Part shown: piece after piece, positions 34,701 to 43,904 of the stretch | Numbering within the stretch: the first letter of the stretch is position 1 | Layout: every line of letters starts with the position of its first letter | Source of the DNA: Microbacterium sp. AG238 | GTDB taxonomy: Bacteria; Actinomycetota; Actinomycetes; Actinomycetales; Microbacteriaceae | NCBI RefSeq assembly: GCF_003610405.1 | Contig: NZ_RAQC01000001.1 | Coordinates: 1,612,001 to 1,676,000, forward strand | Direction: 5' to 3' | Length of the DNA stretch: 64,000 bases | Translations under genes and position numbers: made by a program | Notes under the pieces: model-generated | The model's database searches: none | The model's input: only the letters and a program-made list of their open reading frames with translations | What the model was told of the DNA's origin: nothing

Positions 34701-35540
34701 ATGCGTCTTGCCACCTGGAACGTGAACTCGATCCGCGCTCGCGTCGACCGCATCGTCGGCTTCGCCGTGAACGAAGACATCGACGTCCTGGCGATGCAGG
34801 AGATCAAGTGCAAGCCCGAGCAGTTCCCGATGGAGCAGTTCGAGGCGGCCGGCTACCACGTCGAGCTCCACGGCCTGAACCAGTGGAACGGTGTCGCGAT
34901 CGCCAGCCGTGAGCCGATGACCGACGTGCAGATCGGGTTCCCCGGCATGCCGGGCTTCCTGAAGGGCCACGAAGGCCCCGACGCGCCGCTGGAGGCGCGG
35001 GCCATCGCCGCGACGGTCGGCGGCGTCCGCGTCTGGAGCCTGTACGTCCCGAACGGCCGGTCGCTCGACGACCCGCACTACGTCTACAAGCTCCACTGGC
35101 TGCAGGCGCTCGAGCAGTACACCCGCGACACGCTCGCCGCCTCGCCGGGTCTGCCCCTCGCCCTCACCGGCGACTTCAACATCTGCCCGACGCCCGAGGA
35201 TGTCGGCGACCCGACCCTCGTCGAGGGCGTCACGACCCACGTTTCTCCGGCCGAGCGCGCAGCGTTCCAGGCTCTGCTCGACGCCGGGCTCGCCGACACG
35301 GTCCGCCCGCTGGTTCCCACCGGATTCACCTACTGGGACTACAAGCAGCTGCGATTCCCCCGCAACGAGGGGCTGCGCATCGACTTCATCCTCGGCTCGC
35401 CGGCTTTCGCCGACGCCGTCACGGGTGCGGCGATCCACCGCGATCAGCGCAAGGGCGAGGCGCCGAGCGATCACGTGCCTGTCGTGGTCGACCTCGACCT
35501 CGACGGCGACGACGATGACGACCGCCCGATGATCTTCTGA
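34701..35540 (+). CDS. xthA: Exodeoxyribonuclease III
   Basis: 279 residues. AP endonuclease and 3'-5' exonuclease of base-excision repair. N-terminus RLATWNVNSIRARVDRI, metal Glu in DVLAMQEIKCK, GDFNICPTPEDVGDP, FTYWDYKQLRFPRNEGLRIDFIL and the C-terminal catalytic SDHVPVVVDL are all present. Acidic tail. TAGGCT then exactly 6 nt (which include GGAGG) precede the ATG. Its 3' neighbour is a two-component pair in the same direction. Confidence 0.95.
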   Translation: MRLATWNVNSIRARVDRIVGFAVNEDIDVLAMQEIKCKPEQFPMEQFEAAGYHVELHGLNQWNGVAIASREPMTDVQIGFPGMPGFLKGHEGPDAPLEARAIAATVGGVRVWSLYVPNGRSLDDPHYVYKLHWLQALEQYTRDTLAASPGLPLALTGDFNICPTPEDVGDPTLVEGVTTHVSPAERAAFQALLDAGLADTVRPLVPTGFTYWDYKQLRFPRNEGLRIDFILGSPAFADAVTGAAIHRDQRKGEAPSDHVPVVVDLDLDGDDDDDRPMIF

Positions 35541-35597
35541 CCGGCTCCCCCGCTCGGGGGATGCTACGGATCCCGGGCGGGCCGTAGCGTGGAAGGC

Positions 35598-36884
35598 ATG
35601 TCCGTGGCCACCTCCGTTCCCGACGAGCGTCTCGCTCCGACTCCCGAGCAGCTGCGAAACGACCTCTGGCTCGCCGCTGCGCTGCTCGTGAGCGCGATCC
35701 TCAGCACCTGGCTCGGCAGTGTCGCGCGGGTATGGGGCGACGATTCGCCACACCTCGGCTGGGGCCTGGTCTACTGCGCCGCACTCACGGTTCCGCTCGC
35801 GCTGCGCCGCCGTCTGCCCGAAGTCGCACTGATCGTGGTCGCGATCGTCTACTTCGTCGGCATGTCGGTGCACATCCCCGAGATGTACGTGGGCAGTATC
35901 GCGCTCTTCATCGCGATGTACTCGGTCGGCGCGTGGGTCGTGGACCGCCGGCGAGCCATGATCGTGCGCGTCGTGGTGATCATCGGCATGTTCTTCTGGC
36001 TGCTGGCGGCGATGTTCCAGGCGGCGAGCGAGCAGGGCAGTGACAGCGCCGCGGAGTTCTCGCTCTTCTCCCCCGTCGCGGCGATGATGATGCTGCAGTT
36101 CCTGTTCAACGTCGTGTTCTTCGCGGGCGCCTTCGCCTTCGGCGAGCGGGCCTACGCCGAGGCGCTCAGCCGCGAGGAGCTCGAACAGCGCACGCGCGAA
36201 CTCGAGCGGGAGCGTGAGATCACCGCGGCTCAGGCGGTCGCGCTCGACCGCGTCCGCATCGCGCGCGAGCTGCACGATGTCGTCGCGCACCATGTCTCGG
36301 CAATGGGGGTCCAGGCCGGGGCCGCCCGCACCGTGCTCGACCGCGACCCCGACGCGGCGCGACGCGCGCTGACCGTCGTCGAGGAGTCGGCCCGGGCGTC
36401 ATTGACCGAGCTGCGTCAGCTGCTCGAGACGCTGCGGACCCCGGATGCCGTTTCCCCGCACGACTCCACGCTGCGCCTCGATGCGATCGCCGAGCTCGTG
36501 CGGTACTCGGAGGAGAACGGGATGCCGACCACGTTCAGCGTCGTGGGAGAGCCCGTCGCGGCATCCGAGGTCGCTCAGGTGAACCTGTACCGCATCGCGC
36601 AGGAGGCGCTCACGAACGCCCGCCGCCACGGGGGGCCGGAGGCTCGCGCCGATGTCCGCCTGCGATTCGACGGCGACGAGATCGAGCTCGAGGTCGCCAA
36701 CGACGGCCGCGTGCGGTTCGGAGCGACTCCGGGGCTCGGACTCGTGGGCATGCGCGAGCGCGCAGCCGCATCCGGCGGCTGGCTCGAGGCGGCGCCGCGG
36801 CCGCGCGGCGGGTTCCTCGTCCGAGCGCGGGTTCCCGTCGGTGCACGGTCGCCGGAGCCGAGCGTCGAGGGGGTTCTCGCGTGA
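35598..36884 (+). CDS. NarL-type two-component sensor histidine kinase (HisKA_3)
   Basis: 428 residues. About five or six membrane helices without a large external domain (about 28-185), a linker helix (EALSREELEQRTRELEREREITAAQ), a HisKA_3 dimerisation domain with phospho-acceptor His226 in RIARELHDVVAHHVSAMGVQAGAA, and an HATPase domain (about 320-415) with N box EALTNARRHG and GLGLVGMRERAAASGG. DesK/LiaS-like kinases of this shape sense membrane state; the signal here is unknown. TAGCGT lies 7 nt before ATG 35598. The stop overlaps the response-regulator GTG. Confidence 0.92.
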   Translation: MSVATSVPDERLAPTPEQLRNDLWLAAALLVSAILSTWLGSVARVWGDDSPHLGWGLVYCAALTVPLALRRRLPEVALIVVAIVYFVGMSVHIPEMYVGSIALFIAMYSVGAWVVDRRRAMIVRVVVIIGMFFWLLAAMFQAASEQGSDSAAEFSLFSPVAAMMMLQFLFNVVFFAGAFAFGERAYAEALSREELEQRTRELEREREITAAQAVALDRVRIARELHDVVAHHVSAMGVQAGAARTVLDRDPDAARRALTVVEESARASLTELRQLLETLRTPDAVSPHDSTLRLDAIAELVRYSEENGMPTTFSVVGEPVAASEVAQVNLYRIAQEALTNARRHGGPEARADVRLRFDGDEIELEVANDGRVRFGATPGLGLVGMRERAAASGGWLEAAPRPRGGFLVRARVPVGARSPEPSVEGVLA

Positions 36885-37573
36885 ACGACAGCGCCAAGTC
36901 AACCTCCGTGGTGCTCGTCGACGACCATGCCGTCATGCGGGCCGGCTTCCGCATGATCCTCGAAGCGAGCGGCGACATCGCCGTCGTCGGCGAGGCGGGC
37001 GACGGCGCCGAGGCGGTCGAGACGGTCGCCCGCCTGCAGCCCGACGTCGTCTTCATGGACGTCCAGATGCCGATCCTCGACGGGCTCGAGGCGACCCGTC
37101 GCATCGTCGCCGACCCCCGCAACTCCAGCGCGGTCGTCGTCGTGACCACCTTCGACCGCGACGACTACCTGTTCCAGGCGCTGCAGGCCGGCGCCAGCGG
37201 GTTCCTGCTGAAGAACGCCGGGCCCGAAGAGCTCACCGCAGCCGTCCGGGTGGCCGCCGCCGGCGATGCCCTCCTCGCTCCGGAAGTCACGCGCCGGGTC
37301 ATCGAGCGCTTCGCAGGCGGCCCGACCGACCCGACGTCCACGGTTCGCGAGGCGCCCGCCGCACCGCCGTCTCCCGCCGACCACGGCCTGACCGAGCGCG
37401 AGGCCGAGGTGCTGCGGCTCCTCGCGCGGGCGCTCAGCAACGCCGAGATCGCCCGCGAGCTGTTCATCGGCGACGCGACGGTGAAGACGCACGTGTCGAA
37501 CATCCTCATCAAACTCGGCGCACGCGATCGGGTGGCGGCCGTGGTCCTCGCGCACCGCAACGGCTGGGCCTGA
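36881..37573 (+). CDS. LuxR/NarL-type response regulator
   Basis: 230 residues. Receiver domain with acidic pair Asp14/Asp15 (VLVDDHAVMRAG), phospho-acceptor Asp60 (VFMDVQMP), Thr in VVTTF and Lys in FLLKNAGPEE; C-terminal LuxR HTH (TEREAEVLRLLARALSNAEIARELFIGDATVKTHVSNILIKLG). GTG start overlaps the kinase stop (GTGA), so the two are translationally coupled. Targets are not evident; the adjacent convergent GT87 gene is not an obvious one. Confidence 0.95.
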   Translation: MNDSAKSTSVVLVDDHAVMRAGFRMILEASGDIAVVGEAGDGAEAVETVARLQPDVVFMDVQMPILDGLEATRRIVADPRNSSAVVVVTTFDRDDYLFQALQAGASGFLLKNAGPEELTAAVRVAAAGDALLAPEVTRRVIERFAGGPTDPTSTVREAPAAPPSPADHGLTEREAEVLRLLARALSNAEIARELFIGDATVKTHVSNILIKLGARDRVAAVVLAHRNGWA

Positions 37574-37581
37574 CCGCCGCG

Positions 37582-38913
37582 TCAGGCGGGGTCGGACACG
37601 GGCGAGAGCGCGGGGCGCGGCAGCGGCACCGAGATGTTCCGCGCGGCGCGTGGCACCGCGACACGCCAGAGCGCCTGGATGCTCCAGACGAACAGGGCGA
37701 CCAGAAGCACGTTGCGGGCGAGGAGCAGACTCGCCGCGAACGGATCTGCGTGGACGAGCGGCATGTAGAAGATCGGGAAGACGAGGGTCGTCAGGAAGCT
37801 CGTCACCGCCATCCACTTCGCCGGCGTCCGCCACCGATCGGGGTCGACGAGCAGGCCGACGACGACGATCGGAGCGAGCCACAGCATGTACTGCGGTGAG
37901 CCGACCTTGTTGAAGACGATCAACGCAGCCGTGAGGGCGAAAGCCCCCAGCACCACGAGGCGCCCCTCCGCGAGCTCGGCGCGCTGCGCGCCGGCCACCC
38001 ACGTCATCCGGGCACGCACCAGCAGCAGCGCGATGGCGGCGAACGCCGCGATCATCAGCCACCCGACGACCTCACCGGCGGCCATCGCCCCGTGTCCGAT
38101 CACCTCACGGGTCGCGAGCTCGTAGTTCTGCTGGATGCGTGCGCCGGGCATCTCCCAGATCGTCGCCCACACCCAGGGGGTCGCGACGGGCGCTTCGAGC
38201 TGCGGCGCGCGGGTTCCCTGGATGGTCAGGAAGCTGAAGAGGTTCGAGGCTCCCCCGGCGAGGACGACAGCGATCATGATGACGGCGCTCGCCGCGATGC
38301 CGCCCAGTGCGACCCACCAGCGGCTTCGGCACACCGCGACGACGGCCGCGGCGATGGCGGCGGGCCAGACCTTGATCCAGGTCGCCAACGCGATGAGCGC
38401 TCCGGCGACGACGGGACGTCGCGCCACCCAGACCAGACCGGCGATCGCGAGGGGCGCGGCGACCCCCTCCAGGCGCAGCATCGACACGGGCGCCAGGAGC
38501 AGGATGCTGAGCAGCCAGTACCACGCAGCCGGGTACGCGGAGCGCCGTTGCAGCCGGCCGCCGGCGATCGCGGCGAGCGCAAGCCAGTTGGCCCCCGCGA
38601 GCATGAGCAGCCAAAGGAGCTGATACAGGTAGGGGCCGAGTGCAATGGGGGCGACGATCGGCAGCAGCGCGCCGGCCGGGTACACCCATTCGAAATCGAT
38701 GATGGGCCACGTGCCCTGCACGGCATCCTGCGCCCACTGCCGATACAGCGGCAGATCGCCTTCGGTGCCGCCGGCGATGATGAGCGGCAGGAGGGCCAGG
38801 ATGTAAGCCGCATGGAAGGCCACGAAACCGGTGACGAGACCTCGACGGGTCCGTCCGAAGGCCGCCAGCCGCTGGCGACGGGTCAGGCGGGGGGATGCCG
38901 GGAGAGACGTCAC
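37582..38913 (-). CDS. GT87/DUF2029-like polyprenyl-phosphate-dependent membrane glycosyltransferase
   Basis: 443 residues with about 11-12 helices. The first extracytoplasmic loop has LYRQWAQDAVQGTWPIIDFEWVYPAG, the acidic loop expected of GT-C enzymes, and ALATWIKVWPAAI, GSPQYMLWLAPIV and YPAAWYWLLS resemble actinobacterial alpha-mannosyltransferases of GT87. The likely donor is polyprenyl-phosphomannose; the acceptor is unknown. GTG at 38913 was chosen because TATGAT (minus strand, 38920-38925) lies exactly 6 nt upstream; the frame is open further upstream without homology. Convergent with the response regulator (8 bp). Confidence 0.78.
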   Translation of the reverse strand: MTSLPASPRLTRRQRLAAFGRTRRGLVTGFVAFHAAYILALLPLIIAGGTEGDLPLYRQWAQDAVQGTWPIIDFEWVYPAGALLPIVAPIALGPYLYQLLWLLMLAGANWLALAAIAGGRLQRRSAYPAAWYWLLSILLLAPVSMLRLEGVAAPLAIAGLVWVARRPVVAGALIALATWIKVWPAAIAAAVVAVCRSRWWVALGGIAASAVIMIAVVLAGGASNLFSFLTIQGTRAPQLEAPVATPWVWATIWEMPGARIQQNYELATREVIGHGAMAAGEVVGWLMIAAFAAIALLLVRARMTWVAGAQRAELAEGRLVVLGAFALTAALIVFNKVGSPQYMLWLAPIVVVGLLVDPDRWRTPAKWMAVTSFLTTLVFPIFYMPLVHADPFAASLLLARNVLLVALFVWSIQALWRVAVPRAARNISVPLPRPALSPVSDPA

Positions 38914-38986
38914 CCGGGCATCATAGGCCCCGCGCATATCCGCACGATGAACGATCTCGCGCCGTCCGTCGGCGGCCCGGTTCGGG

Positions 38987-40798
38987 TCAGCGGCGGTGCG
39001 CGGCGCGGCCGCCGTGGCCCGCCAGCGCATCGGCTGCACCGACGAGCGCGAGGTGCGAAAGCGCCTGAGGCGTGTTGCCCGCCTGCCGCCCGACCGTGAC
39101 GTCGTACTCCTCGGAAAGCAGCCCGACGTCGTTCGCGAGCCCGCACAGCCGGTCCATGAGCCGCGTCGCGTCGTCGGTGCGGCCGGTCGCGGCGTACTGC
39201 TCGACGAGCCAGAACGAGCAGGCGAGGAAGGGGTGCTCGGTTCCGGCGAGGCCGTCGACTCCGGCTTCGGTGCGGTAGCGCATCACCAGACCCTCGCGCA
39301 GCAGGGTGCTCTCGATGCGTGCGACGGTCGCGAGCATGCGCGGATCGTCGGGAGCGCAGAATCCGACCGCCGGGAGCAGCAGCAGCGAGGCGTCGACCTC
39401 GTCGGTGCGGAAGTGCTGCGTGAAGTGACCGCCGGCGGCATCCACGCCCCGCTCGTCGATCTCGGCGCGCACGCGGTCGCGCAGGGTGCGCCACGTGGCG
39501 GGGTCGCCGGTGAGCCCGTGCTCCTCCACGGCGCGCACGCCGCGGTCGAGGGCTGCCCAGATCATCGCGCGCGAATGGGTGAACATCTGCGGTTCGCCGC
39601 GGATCTCCCAGATGCCGTGGTCGGGGCGATCGAGCCAGGCGACGACCTGATCGAGCAGCGCCCGTTGCAGCGCCCACGAGAACGAGGTCTCGGTGACACC
39701 AGCGAGGCGCGCGGCTTCGAGGGCGACCATCACCTCGCCGATGACGTCGGCCTGGTACTGGTCGACCGCACCGTTGCCGACGCGCACCGGCGCGGATCCC
39801 GCGTAGCCGGGCAGGCTCTCCAGCTCACGCTCGGGCAGGTCGCGCTCCCCGGCGATGCCGTACATGATCTGCACGTCGGCGGGATCGCCCGCCACCGCCC
39901 GCAGCAGCCAGTCGCGCCAGCGCGCGGCTGCCTCGAGGTACCCGTGCGAGATGTAGGCCTCGAGGGTGAGGGCGGCGTCACGCAACCACACGTACCGGTA
40001 GTCCCAGTTCCGCGAGCCGCCGAAGTCCTCCGGCAGCGAGGTCGTCGCGGCGGCCACGATGCCGCCCGTCTCGGCGTGGGTGAGGGCCCGCAGCACGAGC
40101 ATGGAGCGCAGCACGCGGTCGCCCCACCGGCCGCCGTCGCGGATGCGCCGCGCCCAGGTCGTCCACCACGCGTGTGTGCGGTCCCGAGCGTCGTCGACGT
40201 CGAACGGCTGGGGGACGTCGCGGTACGACGGCTCCCACCGAAGCACCGAGTCGATCGTCCGCCCGGCTGTGACCCGGAAATCGCCGCGGTGCATGGTGTC
40301 GTCGGCGACGAGTCGGGGGCCGCGGAGCGTGACCGCATCGGGGCCGGCCACGGCGAGCAGAACGCCCATCGGCAGGGCGTCGGAGGTGTTCGCGGCGCCG
40401 ATCTGCCGCACCCAGGGCACGGCCCGCGCGTAGTCGAACCGCAACCGCACCTCGCTGACGAAGGCGACCTCTCCGGTGATGCCGACGACGCGGCGGACGA
40501 CCGCATCGACACCGTCGAGGATCGGCATGAACTCGTGGACCTCTGCGACGCCGTCGGCGCACTCCCACCGGGTCACCAGGACGAACGTGTCGCCGTCGTA
40601 TCGCCGCGTCGCGGTCGCGCCCGGGTCACGCGGCCGCAGGCTCCAGCATCCGTGCGAATGGTCGCCGAGCAGCGCCCCGAAGATCGAGCCCGAGTCGTAG
40701 CGGGGAAGACACAGCCAGTCGAGATCGCCCGTGTCGGAGACGAGGGCGGCGCTGCGGCAGTTGCTGAGGAGGGCGTAGCGCTCGATCGGTGCGGGCAT
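38987..40798 (-). CDS. GH15-family glucoamylase/trehalase-like glycoside hydrolase
   Basis: 603 residues without signal peptide, so cytoplasmic. N-terminal beta-sandwich (about 1-230, IERYALLSNCRSAALVSDTGDLDWLCLPRYDSGSIFGALLG) and an (alpha/alpha)6 barrel (about 240-595). Conserved DFGGSRNWDYRYVWLRDAALTLEAY contains the substrate-binding Trp-Asp-Tyr-Arg set; DHGIWEIRGEPQMFTHSRAMIWAALDRGV carries the general-acid Glu region and GTEHPFLACSFWLVEQYA the second catalytic Glu region. Actinobacterial members of this shape include trehalases. ATG at 40798 begins the conserved region; the frame is open 13 codons upstream. Confidence 0.9.
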   Translation of the reverse strand: MPAPIERYALLSNCRSAALVSDTGDLDWLCLPRYDSGSIFGALLGDHSHGCWSLRPRDPGATATRRYDGDTFVLVTRWECADGVAEVHEFMPILDGVDAVVRRVVGITGEVAFVSEVRLRFDYARAVPWVRQIGAANTSDALPMGVLLAVAGPDAVTLRGPRLVADDTMHRGDFRVTAGRTIDSVLRWEPSYRDVPQPFDVDDARDRTHAWWTTWARRIRDGGRWGDRVLRSMLVLRALTHAETGGIVAAATTSLPEDFGGSRNWDYRYVWLRDAALTLEAYISHGYLEAAARWRDWLLRAVAGDPADVQIMYGIAGERDLPERELESLPGYAGSAPVRVGNGAVDQYQADVIGEVMVALEAARLAGVTETSFSWALQRALLDQVVAWLDRPDHGIWEIRGEPQMFTHSRAMIWAALDRGVRAVEEHGLTGDPATWRTLRDRVRAEIDERGVDAAGGHFTQHFRTDEVDASLLLLPAVGFCAPDDPRMLATVARIESTLLREGLVMRYRTEAGVDGLAGTEHPFLACSFWLVEQYAATGRTDDATRLMDRLCGLANDVGLLSEEYDVTVGRQAGNTPQALSHLALVGAADALAGHGGRAAHRR

Positions 40799-40856
40799 CC
40801 TCGCATCTTCGCGCCCGGGCGGCCGATCCGCCAACACGGCGATTGGCGGTCGCTGG

Positions 40857-40875
40857 TTAGGCGAGGCTATCCTTC
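40857..40875. promoter_or_regulatory. DtxR/IdeR-like iron box
   Basis: TTAGGCGAGGCTATCCTTC matches the 19-bp DtxR/IdeR consensus TTAGGTTAGGCTAACCTAA at 14 positions, including the AGGCTA centre. It overlaps a possible -10 (TATCCT, 40868-40873) about 55 bp before the binding-protein start, where a metal-loaded repressor would block transcription. Support by eye only. Confidence 0.55.
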
Positions 40876-40927
40876 TGCCGTCCCCCGTGTCCCGAACCGG
40901 CGGATCCCCCGAACGAAAGAGTCACTC

Positions 40928-41971
40928 GTGCGTCATCGTCTCCTCGCCTGCCTCGCCGCCGTTCCGCTGGCCGCTCTCGTCCTCGCGGGATGCGGCGCGT
41001 CGGAGGTCGTCCCGGCCGGCGCGGCCGCCTCGGACGGGAACGGTGAGACGGCCTACCCCCTGACCATCGAGAACTGCGGTCGCACCATCACCGTCGACGC
41101 CGCACCTCAGCGCGTCGTCTCTCTGGATCAGAACTCGACCGAGATACTGCTCTCCCTCGGCCTCGAGGACCGGATCGCGGGCACAGCCTCGTGGACCGAT
41201 CCGATCCTGCCGTCGCTGGCCGAGGCCGATGAGACGGTGCCGCGCCTGGCCGACAACGCTCCGACCTACGAGGTCGTTCTCGGCGCCGACCCCGACTTCG
41301 TCACCGCCTCGTTCGGACGCCACTTCAGCCAGGGCGGCGTCGCGACTCGCGACCGGTTCGACGAGACCGGGATCGGCAGCTACCTCTCGCCGACCGATTG
41401 CGACAACGGGGTCAGCATCAACGGAGGCGGCACCCGCACGACCGCGCTCACCGTCGACGCGCTCTACCAGGAGATCAGCGAGCTGGGTCGGATCTTCGAT
41501 GTGTCCGATCGGGCCGAGAAGCTCGTCGACGATCTGCGGTCGCGGGCGGAGGCGGCGACCGCGGGCATCGACGCCTCGGGAGCGAGCGTGGCCTTCTGGT
41601 TCGCCGACACGAAGACCCCGTACGTCGCGGGCGGGCTCGGATCGGCGGAGCTGCTCGCCTCGACGACCGGGTTCACCAACGTCTACGACGACCTCGACGA
41701 CGACTGGCCCGCCACGACGTGGGAGGACCTCGTCGACCGCGATCCGCAGGTGCTCGTCCTCGGCGACCTGCAGCGCGACCGGTTCCCCGGCGACCGGCTC
41801 GACGACAAGATCGCGTTCCTCGAATCCGATCCCCTGACCCGGACGATCGACGCGGTGCGCGGTCAGCGCTACATCGCACTTCACGGCGCCGAGCTGAACC
41901 CCTCGATCCGCTTCGTCGACGGCCTCGAGAAGATCAGGCGCTGGCTGGACGAGCACCGGGACGAGCTCTGA
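40928..41971 (+). CDS. ABC transporter substrate-binding lipoprotein, FepB/BtuF class
   Basis: 347 residues. Signal peptide with lipobox LAGC (Cys22). Peripla_BP_2 fold: RTITVDAAPQRVVSLDQNSTEILLSLGLEDRIAGT at the start of lobe 1, PDFVTASF, then a long helix and lobe 2 with YVAGGLGSAELLASTTGFTNVYDDL. Class III binding proteins of this shape carry ferric siderophores, heme or corrinoids; a related actinobacterial three-gene cassette has been proposed to import F420-0. The iron box upstream favours a ferric-chelate ligand. GTG start at 40928. Its TGA overlaps the next gene's start. Confidence 0.87.
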   Translation: MRHRLLACLAAVPLAALVLAGCGASEVVPAGAAASDGNGETAYPLTIENCGRTITVDAAPQRVVSLDQNSTEILLSLGLEDRIAGTASWTDPILPSLAEADETVPRLADNAPTYEVVLGADPDFVTASFGRHFSQGGVATRDRFDETGIGSYLSPTDCDNGVSINGGGTRTTALTVDALYQEISELGRIFDVSDRAEKLVDDLRSRAEAATAGIDASGASVAFWFADTKTPYVAGGLGSAELLASTTGFTNVYDDLDDDWPATTWEDLVDRDPQVLVLGDLQRDRFPGDRLDDKIAFLESDPLTRTIDAVRGQRYIALHGAELNPSIRFVDGLEKIRRWLDEHRDEL

Positions 41972-42999
41972 GCGCGCGCACCCGCGGCCCCCTCGCCACG
42001 GCGACGCTTCTCGTCGGCGGCATCCTGCTGCTCGTCGTCTCCGTCGGCGTCGCGATCACCCTCGGCCCGGCCGACATCCTGCTCGTCAACGTCCGCGACA
42101 TCGTCACCAACCACCTCGGCCTGACCGACATCCCCGTCAAGGCAGCGAAGGACGCGATCGTCTGGGAGGAGCGGCTGCCGCGCGCGCTCGTCGCCGCGAC
42201 ATGCGGCGCGGGTCTCGGGCTCTGCGGCGTCATCATGCAGTCGCTCCTGCGGAACCCTCTCGCCGAGCCGTTCATCCTCGGCATCTCTTCGGGCGCCTCG
42301 ACCGGCGCCGTCGCGATCGGCGTGCTCGGTCTCGGCGGTGCTGCCCTCGGCCTCTCCGGGGGCGCGTTCATCGGCGCGCTCGTCGCCTTCGCGGTCGTCC
42401 TCCTGCTCTCACGCCTCGCCGGGGGCGGCAACGACCGTGTCGTCCTGGCCGGTGTCGCGAGCACGCAGCTGTTCTCCGCGCTCACCTCGCTCGTGATCTT
42501 CGCGTTCGCCGACGCCGACGAGACGCGCGGGGTCATGTTCTGGCTGCTTGGATCGCTCGAGGGCATTCGCTGGGACGACGTCGTGCTGTGCGCCGTCGTC
42601 GTGGCTCTCGGCTCGGTGCTGTGCCTGCGCTACGCCTCGGCGCTCGACGCCTTCGTCTTCGGCGACGAGGTCGCGGCCTCCCTGGGCATCCACATCGCGC
42701 GCACGCGCGGCATCCTCCTCGTCACGACGGCGCTGATCACGGCCACACTGGTGAGCGTCGCCGGAGCGATCGGCTTCGTCGGACTCGTCCTGCCGCACAT
42801 GGCGCGCCTGCTCGTCGGGTCGCGCCACGGGCGCCTCATCCCCACCACGATCGTCGCGGGTGCGGTCTTCATGGTGTGGGTGGATGCCGGCTCACGGGTC
42901 GCCTTCTCGCCGACTCCGCTGCCCGTCGGCGTCGGCACGGCCCTCGTGGGCGTACCCGTCTTCATCGCCCTGCTCGCCCGCCGGAGGAACCGCGCATGA
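41968..42999 (+). CDS. FecCD-family ABC transporter permease with probable CTG start
   Basis: 343 residues, about 9-10 helices. FecCD motifs: WEERLPRALVAATCGAGLGLCGVIMQSLLRNPLAEPFILGISSGAS, FWLLGSLEG, GFVGLVLPHMARLLVG. No ATG, GTG or TTG exists in this frame within a sensible distance; the first candidate is CTG at 41968, which overlaps the binding-protein stop as CTGA. Codon bias switches on exactly there. It ends overlapping the ATPase start (ATGA), so all three genes are coupled. Confidence 0.85.
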   Translation: MSARTRGPLATATLLVGGILLLVVSVGVAITLGPADILLVNVRDIVTNHLGLTDIPVKAAKDAIVWEERLPRALVAATCGAGLGLCGVIMQSLLRNPLAEPFILGISSGASTGAVAIGVLGLGGAALGLSGGAFIGALVAFAVVLLLSRLAGGGNDRVVLAGVASTQLFSALTSLVIFAFADADETRGVMFWLLGSLEGIRWDDVVLCAVVVALGSVLCLRYASALDAFVFGDEVAASLGIHIARTRGILLVTTALITATLVSVAGAIGFVGLVLPHMARLLVGSRHGRLIPTTIVAGAVFMVWVDAGSRVAFSPTPLPVGVGTALVGVPVFIALLARRRNRA

Positions 43000-43760
43000 C
43001 CCTCGCCGCACGCGACCTGTCGTGGACGCGCTCGGGCACCCTCGTCGTCGACGGCGTCAGCGTGCGACCCGAGCCGGGGAAGACCCTCGGACTGCTCGGC
43101 CCCAACGGCTCGGGGAAGTCGTCGCTCCTGCGGCTGCTGCACGGTCTGGTCCGGCCCGACGCCGGTCGCGTCACCCTCGACGATCAAGACCTCGCCTCGC
43201 TCGGCCGGCGTCACGTGGCGCGCGCCGTGGCCGCCGTGACGCAGCACGCCGATACGGAGGTCGACATCACCGTGCGCGAGGTCGTCCGCCTCGGCCGCAT
43301 CCCCCACCGAACCGCGTTCGGGGGCGACCCTGCGGCCGATGACGCCGCGATCGCCCGCGCCCTCGAGCACGTCGGCCTCGCCGATCGGGCCGACCGACTG
43401 TGGCACACCCTCTCGGGCGGCGAGCGCCAGCGTGCGCAGATCGCCCGCGCGCTGGCGCAGGAGCCGCGGGAGCTGTTGCTCGACGAGCCCACCAATCACC
43501 TCGACATCCGTCATCAGCTCGAGCTGCTCGAGCTCGTCTGCGACCTGCCGGTGACGTGCATCGTCGCGATCCACGACCTGAATCTCGCCGCGATGTACTG
43601 CGACGCCGTCATGGTGCTGCACTCGGGCCGGGTCGTCGCCGCCGGCACCCCCGCCGACGTGCTGACCGCCGAGCTCATCGCCGACGTCTACGGCGTGGCC
43701 GCCGAGGTGCGCCCGGACGCCCGTACGGGGCGTCCGGTCATCACCTTCCTGCGCCGCTGA
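42996..43760 (+). CDS. FepC/BtuD-class ABC transporter ATPase
   Basis: 254 residues. Walker A GPNGSGKSSLL, Q-loop VTQHADTE, signature LSGGERQRAQIARAL, Walker B ELLLDEPTNHLD and His switch VAIHDLNLAAMY. Energises the permease encoded just upstream. ATG at 42996 overlaps its stop by 4 bp. A GC-rich 144-bp space follows before the next ABC system. Confidence 0.94.
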   Translation: MTLAARDLSWTRSGTLVVDGVSVRPEPGKTLGLLGPNGSGKSSLLRLLHGLVRPDAGRVTLDDQDLASLGRRHVARAVAAVTQHADTEVDITVREVVRLGRIPHRTAFGGDPAADDAAIARALEHVGLADRADRLWHTLSGGERQRAQIARALAQEPRELLLDEPTNHLDIRHQLELLELVCDLPVTCIVAIHDLNLAAMYCDAVMVLHSGRVVAAGTPADVLTAELIADVYGVAAEVRPDARTGRPVITFLRR

Positions 43761-43904
43761 CCGAGCACGCTAGGGTGGCGCCCGCCCCGTCGCCCCGCGC
43801 GGCTCCCCCGCCGGGCGGGGCCCGTGCCGCCACGATCCGCCGTACGGGGGATCCGCGCACCCCCGGCCGCTCCCTAACGTGGAGTCATCGGCTAAGGAGG
43901 CGGA

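Noticed and set aside
38996..41971. Long plus-strand frame reading from opposite GH15 into the binding-protein gene
   Set aside because: The first 640 codons are antisense to GH15; only the part from GTG 40928 has a lipobox and homology. The real gene starts there.
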